Shown here: in pieces, positions 36,886-47,799 of the stretch
Numbering within the stretch: position 1 is the stretch's first letter
Layout: every line of letters starts with the position of its first letter
From: a virus
DNA: 64,000 nt
Strand: one strand, 5' to 3'
Virus record (IMG/VR): IMGVR_UViG_3300035703_000038
Span: 37,245 to 101,244 of that record
Translations under genes and position numbers: made by a program
The notes under the pieces: model-generated
The model's database searches: none
Told to the model about the DNA's origin: nothing
The model's input: the letters and a program-made list of their open reading frames with translations, nothing else

Positions 36886-36888
36886 ATA
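36881..36888 (+). promoter_or_regulatory. T4-type late promoter box
   Basis: A perfect TATAAATA overlapping the stop codon of the upstream gene, 33 bp before the gp13 start. It opens the neck/terminase operon. Confidence 0.7.
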
Positions 36889-36921
36889 CCTTTACAAAGT
36901 GTATTTTAGAGGGTAAATCCC

Positions 36922-37662
36922 ATGGCAGTTCCAACAACCAGAGCTACTTTTAAAGAATATTGCCTTCGTAAACTTGGTAAGCCAGTTATTGAAATCAATG
37001 TGGATGATGACCAAGTGGAAGATCGTATTGATGAATCTTTAAGATATTATTGGGATTACCACTTCGATGGTGCCGAGAAATTATACTATAAGCACCAGAT
37101 TACATCAAATGATAAGACAAACAAGTATATAACCTTACCGGAAAATATCATCGGTGCGGTGAAGATATTCCCAGTTGGTCAAAGCATCAATACGATGAAT
37201 TTGTTTAACATTCGATACCAAATTGCATTGAATGATCTTTACACGTTGACCACTCAGTCAATGATTCCATATGTGATGGCAATGCAGCATATTCAGTTCC
37301 TAGAAGAAGTTTTAGTTGGCCAAAAACCAATCCGTTATAACAGACATAAGAATAGATTGTTTGTTGATATGGATTGGGATTTGGCTGTCGAAGGCGAATT
37401 CCTAGTTGTAGAGGCTTATGAAGTTGTGGACCCTGACACATTTGCTGATGTTTGGTCAGATCGTTGGTTAGCCCTTTATACAACAGCACAGATTAAGTAT
37501 CAGTGGGGTACAAACCTAACCAAGTTCACTGGTATGGTTCTTCCAGGTGGTGTTCAGTTCAATGGCGAGAAGATTCTAGATGATGCTAAGGCAGAAATTG
37601 AAGCACTGGAACAAGAAATGCAGACGTCCTATACATTACCAGCTTACCATATGGTAGGATAA
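36922..37662 (+). CDS. 13: gp13-like neck protein
   Basis: A 246-residue protein. The start (TTRATFKEYCLRKLGKPVIE, followed by VEDRIDESLRYYWDYHFDG) is the characteristic opening of T4-like gp13 neck (head completion) proteins. The family forms the connector ring under the portal together with gp14 and seals the filled head for tail joining. It is shorter than T4 gp13 (309 residues), as is usual in marine relatives. The stop is followed one base later by the gp14 GTG start, so translation is probably coupled. Confidence 0.9.
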   Translation: MAVPTTRATFKEYCLRKLGKPVIEINVDDDQVEDRIDESLRYYWDYHFDGAEKLYYKHQITSNDKTNKYITLPENIIGAVKIFPVGQSINTMNLFNIRYQIALNDLYTLTTQSMIPYVMAMQHIQFLEEVLVGQKPIRYNRHKNRLFVDMDWDLAVEGEFLVVEAYEVVDPDTFADVWSDRWLALYTTAQIKYQWGTNLTKFTGMVLPGGVQFNGEKILDDAKAEIEALEQEMQTSYTLPAYHMVG

Positions 37663-37663
37663 C

Positions 37664-38332
37664 GTGGCCACAAATTTTTATTTCAACAATTTTAATAATA
37701 GTCAAGAACAGAACTTAATTGAAGATCTTGTTATCGAGTCAATTAAGATCTACGGCCATGAAGTTTGGTATTGCCCAAGAACTATTGTTAGTGAAGAAGA
37801 GGTATTCAGTGAAGATGAGTTAGCTTCATTTAACAATGCTTATTCAATTGAAATGTATATTAAGAATGTTGAAGGGTTTGAAGGTGAAGGTGACTTCCTA
37901 TCTAAGTTTGGTTTACAGATTAGAGACAGAATTACATTTACAGTCTCTAGGAGATCATTTACAGAAGAAATTCCTGGATTAGCAAGGCCAAGAGAAGGCG
38001 ACATGATTTTCTTCCCTCTAACATCTAAGGGGTATGTTGTTAGATTTGTTGAGCACGAGGCCATCTTTTATCAAATGGGTTCTCTACAGACCTATGATGT
38101 TGTTTGTGAGCTATTTGAGTTTAACCAAGAGACATTCAATACAGGTATTGATATTATTGATGATACCTATAATGATCTTAGCTTTGCAATGGCAAATAGC
38201 ACGCAAGCTGTCACAACATTTAATATTTCAACAATTGACAAGCAAGCACAAAATGAGCTATTTGAAACAAAGGGTGATGACATTCTTGACTTCACAGAAA
38301 TTAACCCATTCTCAGAGGCTAATACCTACTAA
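37664..38332 (+). CDS. 14: gp14-like neck protein
   Basis: A 222-residue protein with a GTG start at 37664, one base after the gp13 stop. The sequence (FYFNNFNNSQEQNLIEDLVI, IKIYGHEVWYCPRTI, FLSKFGLQIRDRITFTVSRR, RPREGDMIFFPL) is typical of gp14, the second neck ring component. It acts with gp13 in closing the head and attaching the tail. The stop overlaps the gp15 start (TAATG). Confidence 0.9.
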   Translation: MATNFYFNNFNNSQEQNLIEDLVIESIKIYGHEVWYCPRTIVSEEEVFSEDELASFNNAYSIEMYIKNVEGFEGEGDFLSKFGLQIRDRITFTVSRRSFTEEIPGLARPREGDMIFFPLTSKGYVVRFVEHEAIFYQMGSLQTYDVVCELFEFNQETFNTGIDIIDDTYNDLSFAMANSTQAVTTFNISTIDKQAQNELFETKGDDILDFTEINPFSEANTY

Positions 38333-39228
38333 TGTTTGGCAACGAATTTTATCACGAAACAATTAGACGCTATGTTATTGTCTTTGGTACAATGTTTAAT
38401 GACATGGTTGTTTGGAGAAGGAACACTGCTGGAGCAATCATCAAGCGCATCAAGGTTCCTATTGCCTATGGCCCAAGAGCTAAGTTCTTGTCGAGATTGA
38501 GGCAGGATCCAAACCTAACAAAGCCAGATGCTATTAGTCTCCCAAGAATGAGTTTTCAGATTGTTGGTTATAATTATGACCCAACAAGAAAGCTTCCAAC
38601 AGCTGGTCAAATAAAGGCACCAGTTGCCAATAATTCTGTTAACGGCTCTGTGTACAATCCTGTACCGTGGAATATAGACTTTGAGTTATCAATCTACGTT
38701 CTAAATGCTGAAGATGGCACTCAGCTTATTGAACAAATTATTCCATTCTTTACCCCTGAATGGACTAATACGATGAAGCTTGTTGATGATCTCGATATTC
38801 GTATGGATGTCCCGGTACTATTGAATACAATTACAACCGAAGACACCTATGAAGATGCATATGAGAATAGAAGAACCATTATCCACACATTAAACTTCAC
38901 AATGAAGGGATATTTGTTTGGACCAGTAAAGAATAAGGCAATTATTAATACAGCTGACACGAGAACATTTGTTATTGACGGCTTTGGTGATGATCTTGTG
39001 ACAGAGTCAACAGTAATTGCTGGTAATGCAGCATTAGCAAACTCATTATTCTTTACAACAACAAATGTACGTCCGGGCTTGGACGCCAACGGTAATCCAA
39101 CATCCGATCCTGCTATAACTATTCCTGTTGCTAATATTGCAGCAAATGATAACTGGGCATTTATTGTCACTACAAATACAAATCCTGATTTTCCAATAGA
39201 TGATCCAACCAATGACCCAGATACTTAA
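38332..39228 (+). CDS. 15: gp15-like tail terminator / sheath stabiliser
   Basis: A 298-residue protein. The N-terminus (FYHETIRRYVIVFGTMFND, then KRIKVPIAYGPRAKFLSRL and PRMSFQIVGYNYDPTRKL) is typical of gp15, which caps the completed tail tube and sheath and joins it to the neck. The C-terminal 80 residues are low-complexity and Asp/Asn/Pro-rich, a little longer than in T4 gp15 (272 residues). It overlaps gp14 by one base and sits in the conserved 13-14-15-16-17 order. Confidence 0.9.
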   Translation: MFGNEFYHETIRRYVIVFGTMFNDMVVWRRNTAGAIIKRIKVPIAYGPRAKFLSRLRQDPNLTKPDAISLPRMSFQIVGYNYDPTRKLPTAGQIKAPVANNSVNGSVYNPVPWNIDFELSIYVLNAEDGTQLIEQIIPFFTPEWTNTMKLVDDLDIRMDVPVLLNTITTEDTYEDAYENRRTIIHTLNFTMKGYLFGPVKNKAIINTADTRTFVIDGFGDDLVTESTVIAGNAALANSLFFTTTNVRPGLDANGNPTSDPAITIPVANIAANDNWAFIVTTNTNPDFPIDDPTNDPDT

Positions 39229-39241
39229 ACATAAAGAAACA

Positions 39242-41303
<2,062 letters not shown>

Positions 41304-41321
41304 ACATGAACCCAGGGAATT

Positions 41322-41329
41322 TATAAATA
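41322..41329 (+). promoter_or_regulatory. T4-type late promoter box
   Basis: A perfect TATAAATA in the 72-bp gap after gp17, 46 bp before the gp18 start. Confidence 0.7.
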
Positions 41330-41375
41330 ATTTCAGTAGCTTTATTCAATAGATTTGTCTACGAGGAGAATCACA

Positions 41376-43688
41376 ATGGCATTTCAAGTTAGCCCAGGTG
41401 TAAATGTAAGCGAAATCGACTTGACAACAGTGGTTCCTGCCGTATCTTCAACAGAAGGTGGTATTGCAGGTACTTTCCGCTGGGGTCCAGTAGAGGACAG
41501 AGTTAATCTTTCATCAGAAGTTGAGCTAGTCAAGTCATTTGGCAAGCCAAGCGATGATAACTTTGAAACCTTCCACGTTGCATCTTCATTTTTAGCATAT
41601 GGCAATCAGCTATATGTTGTCCGTGCTGCCGACGCAAATGCTTACAACGCATATGCTAACACAACAGCCGCATCAAACTTACAAGTTAAGAATTCAGATG
41701 ATTATCTAACAAAGACAACAGGTGCTGCACAAGGTGCTATCTACCGTGCCAAGTATCCTGGTACAATTGGTAACTCCTTGAAGGTTTCCATTTGCGATTC
41801 TGCAAATGCTTACCAATCAAACCTAATGTCATCTGTAAATAACTCAAACAACACGATTGCATTTGCAGTAAGTGTTGGTGCAAATACAGGTACATTGACA
41901 GTAACACAAGCTGCACAAAACGTAACAACCATTGCTGTTTCATCTGGTGGTTCAGGTTATGACAACGCTGACGTTATTGTTCTATCAGGTGGTACGACAA
42001 ATACAGGCAACTGCACAATCACAACAAACTCAACTGGTGGTATTACAGCAGTAACAGTTGTTGGCGGTGGTCAGTTCCCAAATACTTCAGTAATTGTGGT
42101 CCAGGTTGCCAACTCAACTGCTGGAGCAAACTCAACTAATGGTAACACATCAGCTGGCTCAAGCGCTGCATTCACAATCTCGCTTGGTTCATCAGCTGCT
42201 GCTAACTCATTAGCAAACACAGAACTAAACACTCAGCTAGATCTTCTAACTGCTGGCGACAAGCTAAAGGTTGGCAGTCAGTATCTGAGAGTGACAGCTA
42301 TCGGTGCTGTATCAGGTGTTTCAAACGGTGTAGTAAGATCAACAATCAACTTTGAAGATCTATACACTGGTTCATCAGCAGTTGCTAAGTCAACAAACTC
42401 AACATCAGCAGAAGCTGTAACACGTTACTGGGAATACTTTGATCAAGTAGATTCAGCACCAGGCACATCAGCATATGTTGCTGAGCGTGGCGGTTCATCT
42501 GACGAGTTGCATGTGATTGTTGCTGACGAGGATGGTTTATTCTCAGGTGTCAAGGGCACAGTTCTAGAGAAGTTTGAAAGACTATCTCGTGCTACAGATG
42601 CTAAGAGAGAAGGCGCAACAATTTACTATAAGGACATCATCAACAATACATCTGAGTACTTGTGGTGGTTCAAGGACAACGGTTCTGCTTCTTCAAACAC
42701 AGCAAACAATATGTCCTCATCAGATACCAATGCTAAGCCAGTAACGAAGTCATTTGAAGGTGGTACAGATGGTGGTGGTGAAGCAAACGTTGCATTCTCA
42801 TACCTAGCAGCTGCATATGACAAGTTTGCATCAGCTGACGAAGTTGATATTTCCCTACTTCTAACAGGTAAGGCAAGAGGCGGCACATATGGTGAGCAGC
42901 TAGCTAACTACCTAATTGACAACATTGCTGAAGTACGTAAGGATTGCGTTGTATTTGCATCACCAGATAGAGGTGATGTAGTGAATGTTCAAGCTGGTAC
43001 ACAAGTAGACAATGTTGTAGAGTTTAGAAATGCTCTAAGATCAACATCTTACGGTGTTCTAGATTCTGGCTACAAGTACACATACGACCGCTACAATGAT
43101 GTATACCGCTTCGTACCACTAAATGGTGATACAGCTGGTCTATGCGTCAGAACTGATAACGTAAGAGATCCATGGTGGTCACCAGCTGGCTTCAATAGAG
43201 GCCAGATCAAGAACATTGTCAAGCTAGCATATAGCCCAGACAAGGCAGATAGAGATGTACTATACAAGGCAGGTGTAAACCCAGTTGTTACATTCCCTGG
43301 TCAAGGTACAGTTCTATTTGGTGACAAGACTCTACTTGCTAAGCCATCAGCATTCGATAGAATCAACGTACGCAGATTGTTCATTGTCCTAGAGAAGGCA
43401 ATTGCTACAGCTGCTAAGTTCACACTATTCGAGTTCAACGATGACTTCACAAGAGCTCAGTTCCGTAACTTGGTAGAGCCATATCTACGTGAGATCCAGG
43501 GACGTCGTGGTATCTATGACTTCAGAGTAGTCTGTGATACAACGAATAACACACCTGAAGTAATTGACAGCAATCAGTTCATTGGTGATATCTACATCAA
43601 GCCTGCTCGCTCAATCAACTTCATCCAACTAAACTTTGTTGCAGTTAGATCTGGTGTCGAATTCAGCGAAGTCGTTGGTCAGTTTTAA
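41376..43688 (+). CDS. 18: gp18 contractile tail sheath protein
   Basis: A 770-residue protein from ATG 41376, preceded by GAGGAGA; an in-frame upstream start at 41355 lacks such a site. The N-terminus (PGVNVSEIDLTTVVPAVSST, EGGIAGTFRWGPV) and the C-terminal core (WWSPAGFNRGQI, INVRRLFIVLEKAI, FVVRSGVEFSEVVGQF-like end) are typical of T4-type sheath proteins. It is about 110 residues longer than T4 gp18 (659). Residues about 183-270 are a Gly/Ser/Thr/Asn-rich insertion (SSGGSGYDNADVIVLSGG, VQVANSTAGANSTNGNTS) that also occurs at the end of the DUF4815 protein. It should form the outer contractile layer around gp19, with the insertion probably on the outside. Confidence 0.95.
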   Translation: MAFQVSPGVNVSEIDLTTVVPAVSSTEGGIAGTFRWGPVEDRVNLSSEVELVKSFGKPSDDNFETFHVASSFLAYGNQLYVVRAADANAYNAYANTTAASNLQVKNSDDYLTKTTGAAQGAIYRAKYPGTIGNSLKVSICDSANAYQSNLMSSVNNSNNTIAFAVSVGANTGTLTVTQAAQNVTTIAVSSGGSGYDNADVIVLSGGTTNTGNCTITTNSTGGITAVTVVGGGQFPNTSVIVVQVANSTAGANSTNGNTSAGSSAAFTISLGSSAAANSLANTELNTQLDLLTAGDKLKVGSQYLRVTAIGAVSGVSNGVVRSTINFEDLYTGSSAVAKSTNSTSAEAVTRYWEYFDQVDSAPGTSAYVAERGGSSDELHVIVADEDGLFSGVKGTVLEKFERLSRATDAKREGATIYYKDIINNTSEYLWWFKDNGSASSNTANNMSSSDTNAKPVTKSFEGGTDGGGEANVAFSYLAAAYDKFASADEVDISLLLTGKARGGTYGEQLANYLIDNIAEVRKDCVVFASPDRGDVVNVQAGTQVDNVVEFRNALRSTSYGVLDSGYKYTYDRYNDVYRFVPLNGDTAGLCVRTDNVRDPWWSPAGFNRGQIKNIVKLAYSPDKADRDVLYKAGVNPVVTFPGQGTVLFGDKTLLAKPSAFDRINVRRLFIVLEKAIATAAKFTLFEFNDDFTRAQFRNLVEPYLREIQGRRGIYDFRVVCDTTNNTPEVIDSNQFIGDIYIKPARSINFIQLNFVAVRSGVEFSEVVGQF

Positions 43689-43706
43689 TCGATAGGAGAG
43701 ACGTAA

Positions 43707-44243
43707 ATGGCTTTCAACATTAACGAAATTAAGAGTCAGCTTGCACTTGGTGGTGCTCGCCCATCTCTTTTCCAAGTAAGACTAAGCAATCCAGCGACAA
43801 CTGAAGCTGATTCAGTAGTACCTTTCATGGTAAAGGCTGCTCAGATTCCAGCTTCGACAATTGCTCCAATTGAAGTATTCTACTTTGGCCGTCCAATTAA
43901 GTTGGCCGGTCAAAGAATCTTCGATAACTGGACAGTAACAGTTATTAATGATGAAGACTTCAAGGTACGCAAGGCGCTTGAGACATGGTCTTATAACATT
44001 AACTCATACTCAGGTAACATTCGCGAGTTTGCCACATCAGCACCAGCTGAGTATAAGGGCAGAGCAGAAGTTATCCAGTACAGCAAGACAGGTGAAGAAC
44101 TACGCACTTATGTCTTCGAAGGTATCTTCCCAATTGCTCTAGGTCCAATTGAGCTATCATGGGAAAATGGTAACGCTATCGAAGAGTTCCAGTGTGAGTT
44201 TGCTCTAGATTACTGGACAGTCCCAGCTGACGGTCAAGAGTAA
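43707..44243 (+). CDS. 19: gp19 tail tube protein
   Basis: A 178-residue protein with an AGGAGAG ribosome site. The pattern of FQVRLSNPATTEADSVVPFM, AAQIPASTIAPIEVFYFGR, LAGQRIFDNWTVTVINDEDF and a C-terminal FQCEFALDYW is the standard gp19 tube fold. It is slightly longer than T4 gp19 (163 residues). It polymerises as the inner tube on the baseplate under the gp18 sheath. It is followed by a GC-rich hairpin. Confidence 0.95.
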   Translation: MAFNINEIKSQLALGGARPSLFQVRLSNPATTEADSVVPFMVKAAQIPASTIAPIEVFYFGRPIKLAGQRIFDNWTVTVINDEDFKVRKALETWSYNINSYSGNIREFATSAPAEYKGRAEVIQYSKTGEELRTYVFEGIFPIALGPIELSWENGNAIEEFQCEFALDYWTVPADGQE

Positions 44244-44254
44244 TAAGGGATAAA

Positions 44255-44281
44255 GAGGGCCGCTAAATATAAGCGGCCCTC
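44255..44281 (+). other. GC-rich hairpin between gp19 and gp20 genes
   Basis: A 10-bp perfect stem, GAGGGCCGCT (44255-44264) with AGCGGCCCTC (44272-44281), and a seven-base loop AAATATA. No T run follows, so termination by this element alone is doubtful. RNA stabilisation, processing or partial termination is more likely. The stem sequence AGGGCCGC is the same as in the terminator after gp23. Confidence 0.65.
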
Positions 44282-44307
44282 CTACTCTCTACTAGAGGTT
44301 ATATAAT

Positions 44308-45861
44308 ATGGAATTATTTGGGTTTGAGATAAAAAAGAAGCAAGAAGAGCTACCACAAGTAGTAGCTGTCACTCAGCCTTCCTTTGTTCCCCCAGTAAAT
44401 GACGACGGTGCCGTTATCGTATCAGGTGGCGGCGTTGTAGGTACCTATGTCGATCTTGAAGGTACTGCAAGAACTGAAGCTGAGTTAATTACAAGATATC
44501 GTCAACTATCTCTCCAGCCAGAAATTGAAACTGCCGTAGAAGAAATTGTAGGTGAGATGATCTCCTATGATTCAAACCAAGAGCAGGTTAATATCAATCT
44601 TGACGATCTAGAATTCTCAAAGCAACTTAAAGACAAGATTACAGATGAGTTTGATGAAGTGAAGAAACTTCTTGACTTCTCTTCATCTGGGTTTGATATC
44701 ATCAGAAGATGGTATGTTGATGGTAGATTATACTATCATGTAATAATTGATACAACTAATCCACAAGATGGCATCAAAGAGCTTCGCTATATTGATCCAA
44801 GAAAGATTAGAAAGATCAGAGAGATCAAAAAAGATAAGAAGACTGTTGCTGTACAAAATGAATACTACATGTACAACGATAAGGGATTCCAAGCTAAGGA
44901 AGTAACATCTTCCACGAATGGTTTGAGAATTGCCAAGGATTCAATTGTTCTAGTATCATCAGGCTTACTAGACGAAAACAACTCATACGTACTTTCCTAT
45001 CTTCATAAGGCTATCAAGCCAATGAACCAGCTACGTATGCTAGAGGATGCCTCTGTAATCTATAGATTAACAAGAGCACCAGAAAGAAGAGTATTCTATA
45101 TTGATGTTGGTAACCTTCCAAAGATGAAGGCAGAACAATATCTTGCTGACATGATGCAGCGTCATAAGAATAGATTAGTATATGATGCTACAACTGGTGA
45201 AGTCAGAGATGACAGAAAGTTCATGACAATGACAGAAGACTTCTGGATCCCACGCCGTGAAGGTGGTAAGGGTACAGAAATCCAAACTCTACCACCAGGC
45301 GCAAACCTAGGCCAAATGGAAGATGTTGTATACTTCCAAAAGAGATTGTATCAATCACTACATGTTCCTGTAACAAGATTGAATGCAGATCAATCATTTA
45401 ACTTAGGTCGCTCATCAGAAATTACTAGAGAAGAATTGAGATTCTCTAAGTTTATTGACCGTCTAAGAATGAAGTTCTCTGTATTGTTCAAAGACGCTCT
45501 TGGCAAGCAGCTAGTTCTAAAGGGTATTGTTGCACAAGAAGAACTATCTGAGATTATGTCAAAGATTAAATTTGACTATGTCCAAGATGGATACTTCACT
45601 GAGTTGAAAGAAGCAGAGATTATTACAAATAGAGTGAACACTGTTAAGAATATGGAAGATATGATTGGTGTTTACTACTCTCGCAACTTTGTCCGTAAGA
45701 AAGTTCTACGTCTATCTGATGATGACATTGAACAAATGGATAAAGAAAACCAAGAAGATCCAATCCTTCAACAGCAAGCTGAACAGCAAGATGCTCAGCA
45801 AGAGATGCAGCAACAGCAGACACAACTCCAGCAGCGCAAAGCTGATATGGAACAGGTTTAA
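44308..45861 (+). CDS. 20: gp20 portal protein
   Basis: A 517-residue protein, close to T4 gp20 (524). Typical segments are ITRYRQLSLQPEIETAVEEI, FDIIRRWYVDGRLYYHVIID, LRYIDPRKIRKIREIKKD, IKPMNQLRMLEDASVIYRL, APERRVFYIDVGNLPKMKAE and PVTRLNADQSFNLGRSSEIT. The C-terminus is Gln-rich and helical. It forms the dodecameric ring at one capsid vertex, nucleates head assembly and docks the terminase and neck. A near-consensus late box follows the gene. Confidence 0.97.
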   Translation: MELFGFEIKKKQEELPQVVAVTQPSFVPPVNDDGAVIVSGGGVVGTYVDLEGTARTEAELITRYRQLSLQPEIETAVEEIVGEMISYDSNQEQVNINLDDLEFSKQLKDKITDEFDEVKKLLDFSSSGFDIIRRWYVDGRLYYHVIIDTTNPQDGIKELRYIDPRKIRKIREIKKDKKTVAVQNEYYMYNDKGFQAKEVTSSTNGLRIAKDSIVLVSSGLLDENNSYVLSYLHKAIKPMNQLRMLEDASVIYRLTRAPERRVFYIDVGNLPKMKAEQYLADMMQRHKNRLVYDATTGEVRDDRKFMTMTEDFWIPRREGGKGTEIQTLPPGANLGQMEDVVYFQKRLYQSLHVPVTRLNADQSFNLGRSSEITREELRFSKFIDRLRMKFSVLFKDALGKQLVLKGIVAQEELSEIMSKIKFDYVQDGYFTELKEAEIITNRVNTVKNMEDMIGVYYSRNFVRKKVLRLSDDDIEQMDKENQEDPILQQQAEQQDAQQEMQQQQTQLQQRKADMEQV

Positions 45862-45872
45862 TTGAACAGATT

Positions 45873-45880
45873 GATAAATA
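45873..45880 (+). promoter_or_regulatory. Late-promoter-like box
   Basis: GATAAATA, one mismatch from TATAAATA, 22 bp upstream of the gp67-like start. Confidence 0.55.
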
Positions 45881-45902
45881 ATTAGAATATTGGAGTTATT
45901 AT

Positions 45903-46106
45903 ATGTCAGAGCACGTAAAAGATATGATTGATGCAGTTATCAACCAGGATGCCGCAGCATTCTTAGATAAGTTTGAAACTGCAATCAATACAAAGGTAGC
46001 AGCTAAGTTGGATACATTGTATCCAGAAGTTGCCCACGCAGTAATGAATCCACAAGCTGAAGCTCCTACGGTAGATGCTCCAGCTGATGTACCAGTAGAA
46101 CAATAA
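45903..46106 (+). CDS. 67: gp67-like prohead core protein
   Basis: A 67-residue protein. The helical N-terminal part (VKDMIDAVINQDAAAFLDKF, ETAINTKVAAKLDTLY) follows the pattern of T4 gp67, a small internal scaffold protein encoded directly after gene 20. The C-terminus is Ala/Pro/Val/Asp-rich and acidic. Position between the portal gene and the prohead protease gene agrees with the T4 order 20-67-68-21. It should fill the prohead core and be degraded by gp21. Confidence 0.75.
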   Translation: MSEHVKDMIDAVINQDAAAFLDKFETAINTKVAAKLDTLYPEVAHAVMNPQAEAPTVDAPADVPVEQ

Positions 46107-46116
46107 GGGGATAGTA

Positions 46117-47241
46117 ATGGCCACAATTCGCGAATCATTAAAGAAGCTAGCAGAGGTTGCAAAGCCTGTTCCTGGTGATGAGCAGGAATTTGTGGCTAAG
46201 CATGGCTTGAAGGTTATGGACTTTCAAGGTAAAGATGCACTATCAGCAGAGTCACCATATGACCACATTCTAAAGAATGTTGCTGCTATCAAGAAGCCAG
46301 GTGATCCAGGTAAGGATGACCATGGCCATGATGCACCAGGTGAGTCAGAGGCTGCCTATCATATGCCAGAATCGAGAGATGAAAAGATTGCTAAGCTTTC
46401 CATGATGATGGAGGCAACAATCGACCCAAAAGAACAACAGCTAGCTGATTCATTAAAGAGTCTGCTAGCTGAGACATTCTCTATGTACTTAAAGGCCCAC
46501 CACTTCCACTGGAATGTAATGGGTCCAGACTTTGCACAGTATCACGACTTCCTAGGTGAACTATACAAGGAAGTCCATGGAGCAGTAGATATGATTGCTG
46601 AGAACATTAGAGTTCTTGGTGAGCTTGCTCCAGGCAATCTTCGTACAATGGAATCGAGTCAATACACAGACCCACATCTAATGGTTGTAGACCTAATGAT
46701 GGATAACGAAAAGGTTATTGAATCTCTAAAGGCCTCATACAAGTTAGCTGAGTCAATGGACAGACTAGGAATCTCAAACTTCCTACAAGACAGAATCACT
46801 GTCCACGAAAAGCATCATTGGATGCTTCAAGCTATTGCTGGCGTTAAGGGTGAAGAGCCAATGCAAGAGGCAAAGCAGGTTGTTGGTGTTGAAATGCACT
46901 ATAAGCATCCAACAAAGAAGCCTTTCAAGGTTACACACTTCTCTGTTCAAGATGCTGAGCGTGGCAGAAAGGAATATGAGAAGATGGGTTATAAGCTTGT
47001 TGGTAAGAAAGCACAGATGGGTGAAGAAGCCGAACAAGTAGAAGAGATGGCTCCATTGCTACCAAAGCAAAAAGTAATTGCTAAGGACTTGCTATCAAAA
47101 GAAATGCAGAAGCGTAAAGAAGAACGTGCTGCTAAAAAGCAAGCTGGTGTTCAGGGTCGCCCTTCAACAATCAGTGCAGAACTTGAAGCTATGAGAAGCA
47201 GACATCAAAGATTCAAGAAGCAGATTATCGACAAGACATGA
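46117..47241 (+). CDS. Head-locus protein with embedded Dps/ferritin-like domain
   Basis: A 374-residue protein with a GGGGATAG ribosome site. Residues 1-100 are acidic and His-rich without a known fold. Residues about 105-250 form a Dps-like four-helix domain (LLAETFSMYLKAHHFHWNVM, FLGELYKEVHGAVDMIAENI). Compared with E. coli Dps ferroxidase ligands H51, H63, D67, D78 and E82, it keeps H131, H143, D158 and E162 at the same spacing, but has Gly at 147 with Glu at 148. Residues about 265-310 form another small domain (FKVTHFSVQDAERGRKEYEK), and the Lys/Arg-rich tail may bind DNA or the core. It occupies the place of T4 gene 68 (prohead core) between gp67 and gp21. Co-assembly into the prohead is inferred from position. 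Confidence 0.75.
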   Translation: MATIRESLKKLAEVAKPVPGDEQEFVAKHGLKVMDFQGKDALSAESPYDHILKNVAAIKKPGDPGKDDHGHDAPGESEAAYHMPESRDEKIAKLSMMMEATIDPKEQQLADSLKSLLAETFSMYLKAHHFHWNVMGPDFAQYHDFLGELYKEVHGAVDMIAENIRVLGELAPGNLRTMESSQYTDPHLMVVDLMMDNEKVIESLKASYKLAESMDRLGISNFLQDRITVHEKHHWMLQAIAGVKGEEPMQEAKQVVGVEMHYKHPTKKPFKVTHFSVQDAERGRKEYEKMGYKLVGKKAQMGEEAEQVEEMAPLLPKQKVIAKDLLSKEMQKRKEERAAKKQAGVQGRPSTISAELEAMRSRHQRFKKQIIDKT

Positions 47242-47519
47242 AAAAGTTTTTAGACTATCTTAATGAAGAGGGTGAGCTACAAGGAGCCTTGCATAGCAAG
47301 AATCCAATGAAGGTTAGAAAAGCAGCAGGTGAGCTGAGAGCAGAAATGCGTAATAAGATTCCAGCTCACCATGCAGAGAGACTAATTAGCAAGTATAGTA
47401 ACCATCCTAAGCTTGCTTCTGAGTTAAGACAGGCAAAAGAAAAGTATCCAGAAGCTGACGTGAGACCAATACTAAAGACTCACGTTAGACAAATGAAGAT
47501 ACCATATATGGGTGTGTAA
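47238..47519 (+). CDS. Small basic helical protein in head operon
   Basis: A 93-residue protein whose ATG overlaps the previous stop (ATGA). It is Lys/Arg/Glu-rich and helical (MKVRKAAGELRAEMRNKIPA, HHAERLISKYSNHPKLASEL). No family was recognised. Coupled translation with the Dps-domain protein and position in the head module suggest a core or internal head protein. Confidence 0.55.
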   Translation: MKKFLDYLNEEGELQGALHSKNPMKVRKAAGELRAEMRNKIPAHHAERLISKYSNHPKLASELRQAKEKYPEADVRPILKTHVRQMKIPYMGV

Positions 47520-47520
47520 A

Positions 47521-47787
47521 ATGACAGACGTAGTAAAATTTAAAGCAGCAGAGATTGCTCTATCAACTGCCAACAATGTCAATTTGGCAAGTGTTGTTAG
47601 ATTGCTAAATTCAAATACAACAACTGTTTCAACTATCACAATAGCCAATACAGGTGGTACAATTGCAACATTTACACTTGGATATGCTGGTACAGATGAG
47701 AGTGTAATTTACATTGCAAAGGAACCAACAGACACATTAGCTGCATCTGGTGGTACAGTTAAGGCTGCATCAGTTGCATACAAGTAA
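47521..47787 (+). CDS. Small beta-rich head-module protein
   Basis: An 88-residue protein from ATG 47521, one base after the previous stop. The sequence (STANNVNLASVVRLLNSNTT, TIANTGGTIATFTLGYAGTD, ESVIYIAKEPTDTLAASGGT) is that of a compact beta-sandwich, resembling small proteins found just before gp21 in marine T4-like phages. It may decorate or be packaged with the capsid, but no direct evidence exists in the sequence. Confidence 0.55.
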   Translation: MTDVVKFKAAEIALSTANNVNLASVVRLLNSNTTTVSTITIANTGGTIATFTLGYAGTDESVIYIAKEPTDTLAASGGTVKAASVAYK

Positions 47788-47799
47788 GAGAGAACAACA

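Noticed and set aside
41920-42190. Intein or homing element in the tail sheath gene
   Set aside because: The insertion has no splice-junction residues, endonuclease motif or block structure; it is low-complexity fibre-like sequence.
44255-44281. Intrinsic terminator after gp19
   Set aside because: The stem is strong but followed by CTACTCTC, with no T run, so I list it only as a hairpin.
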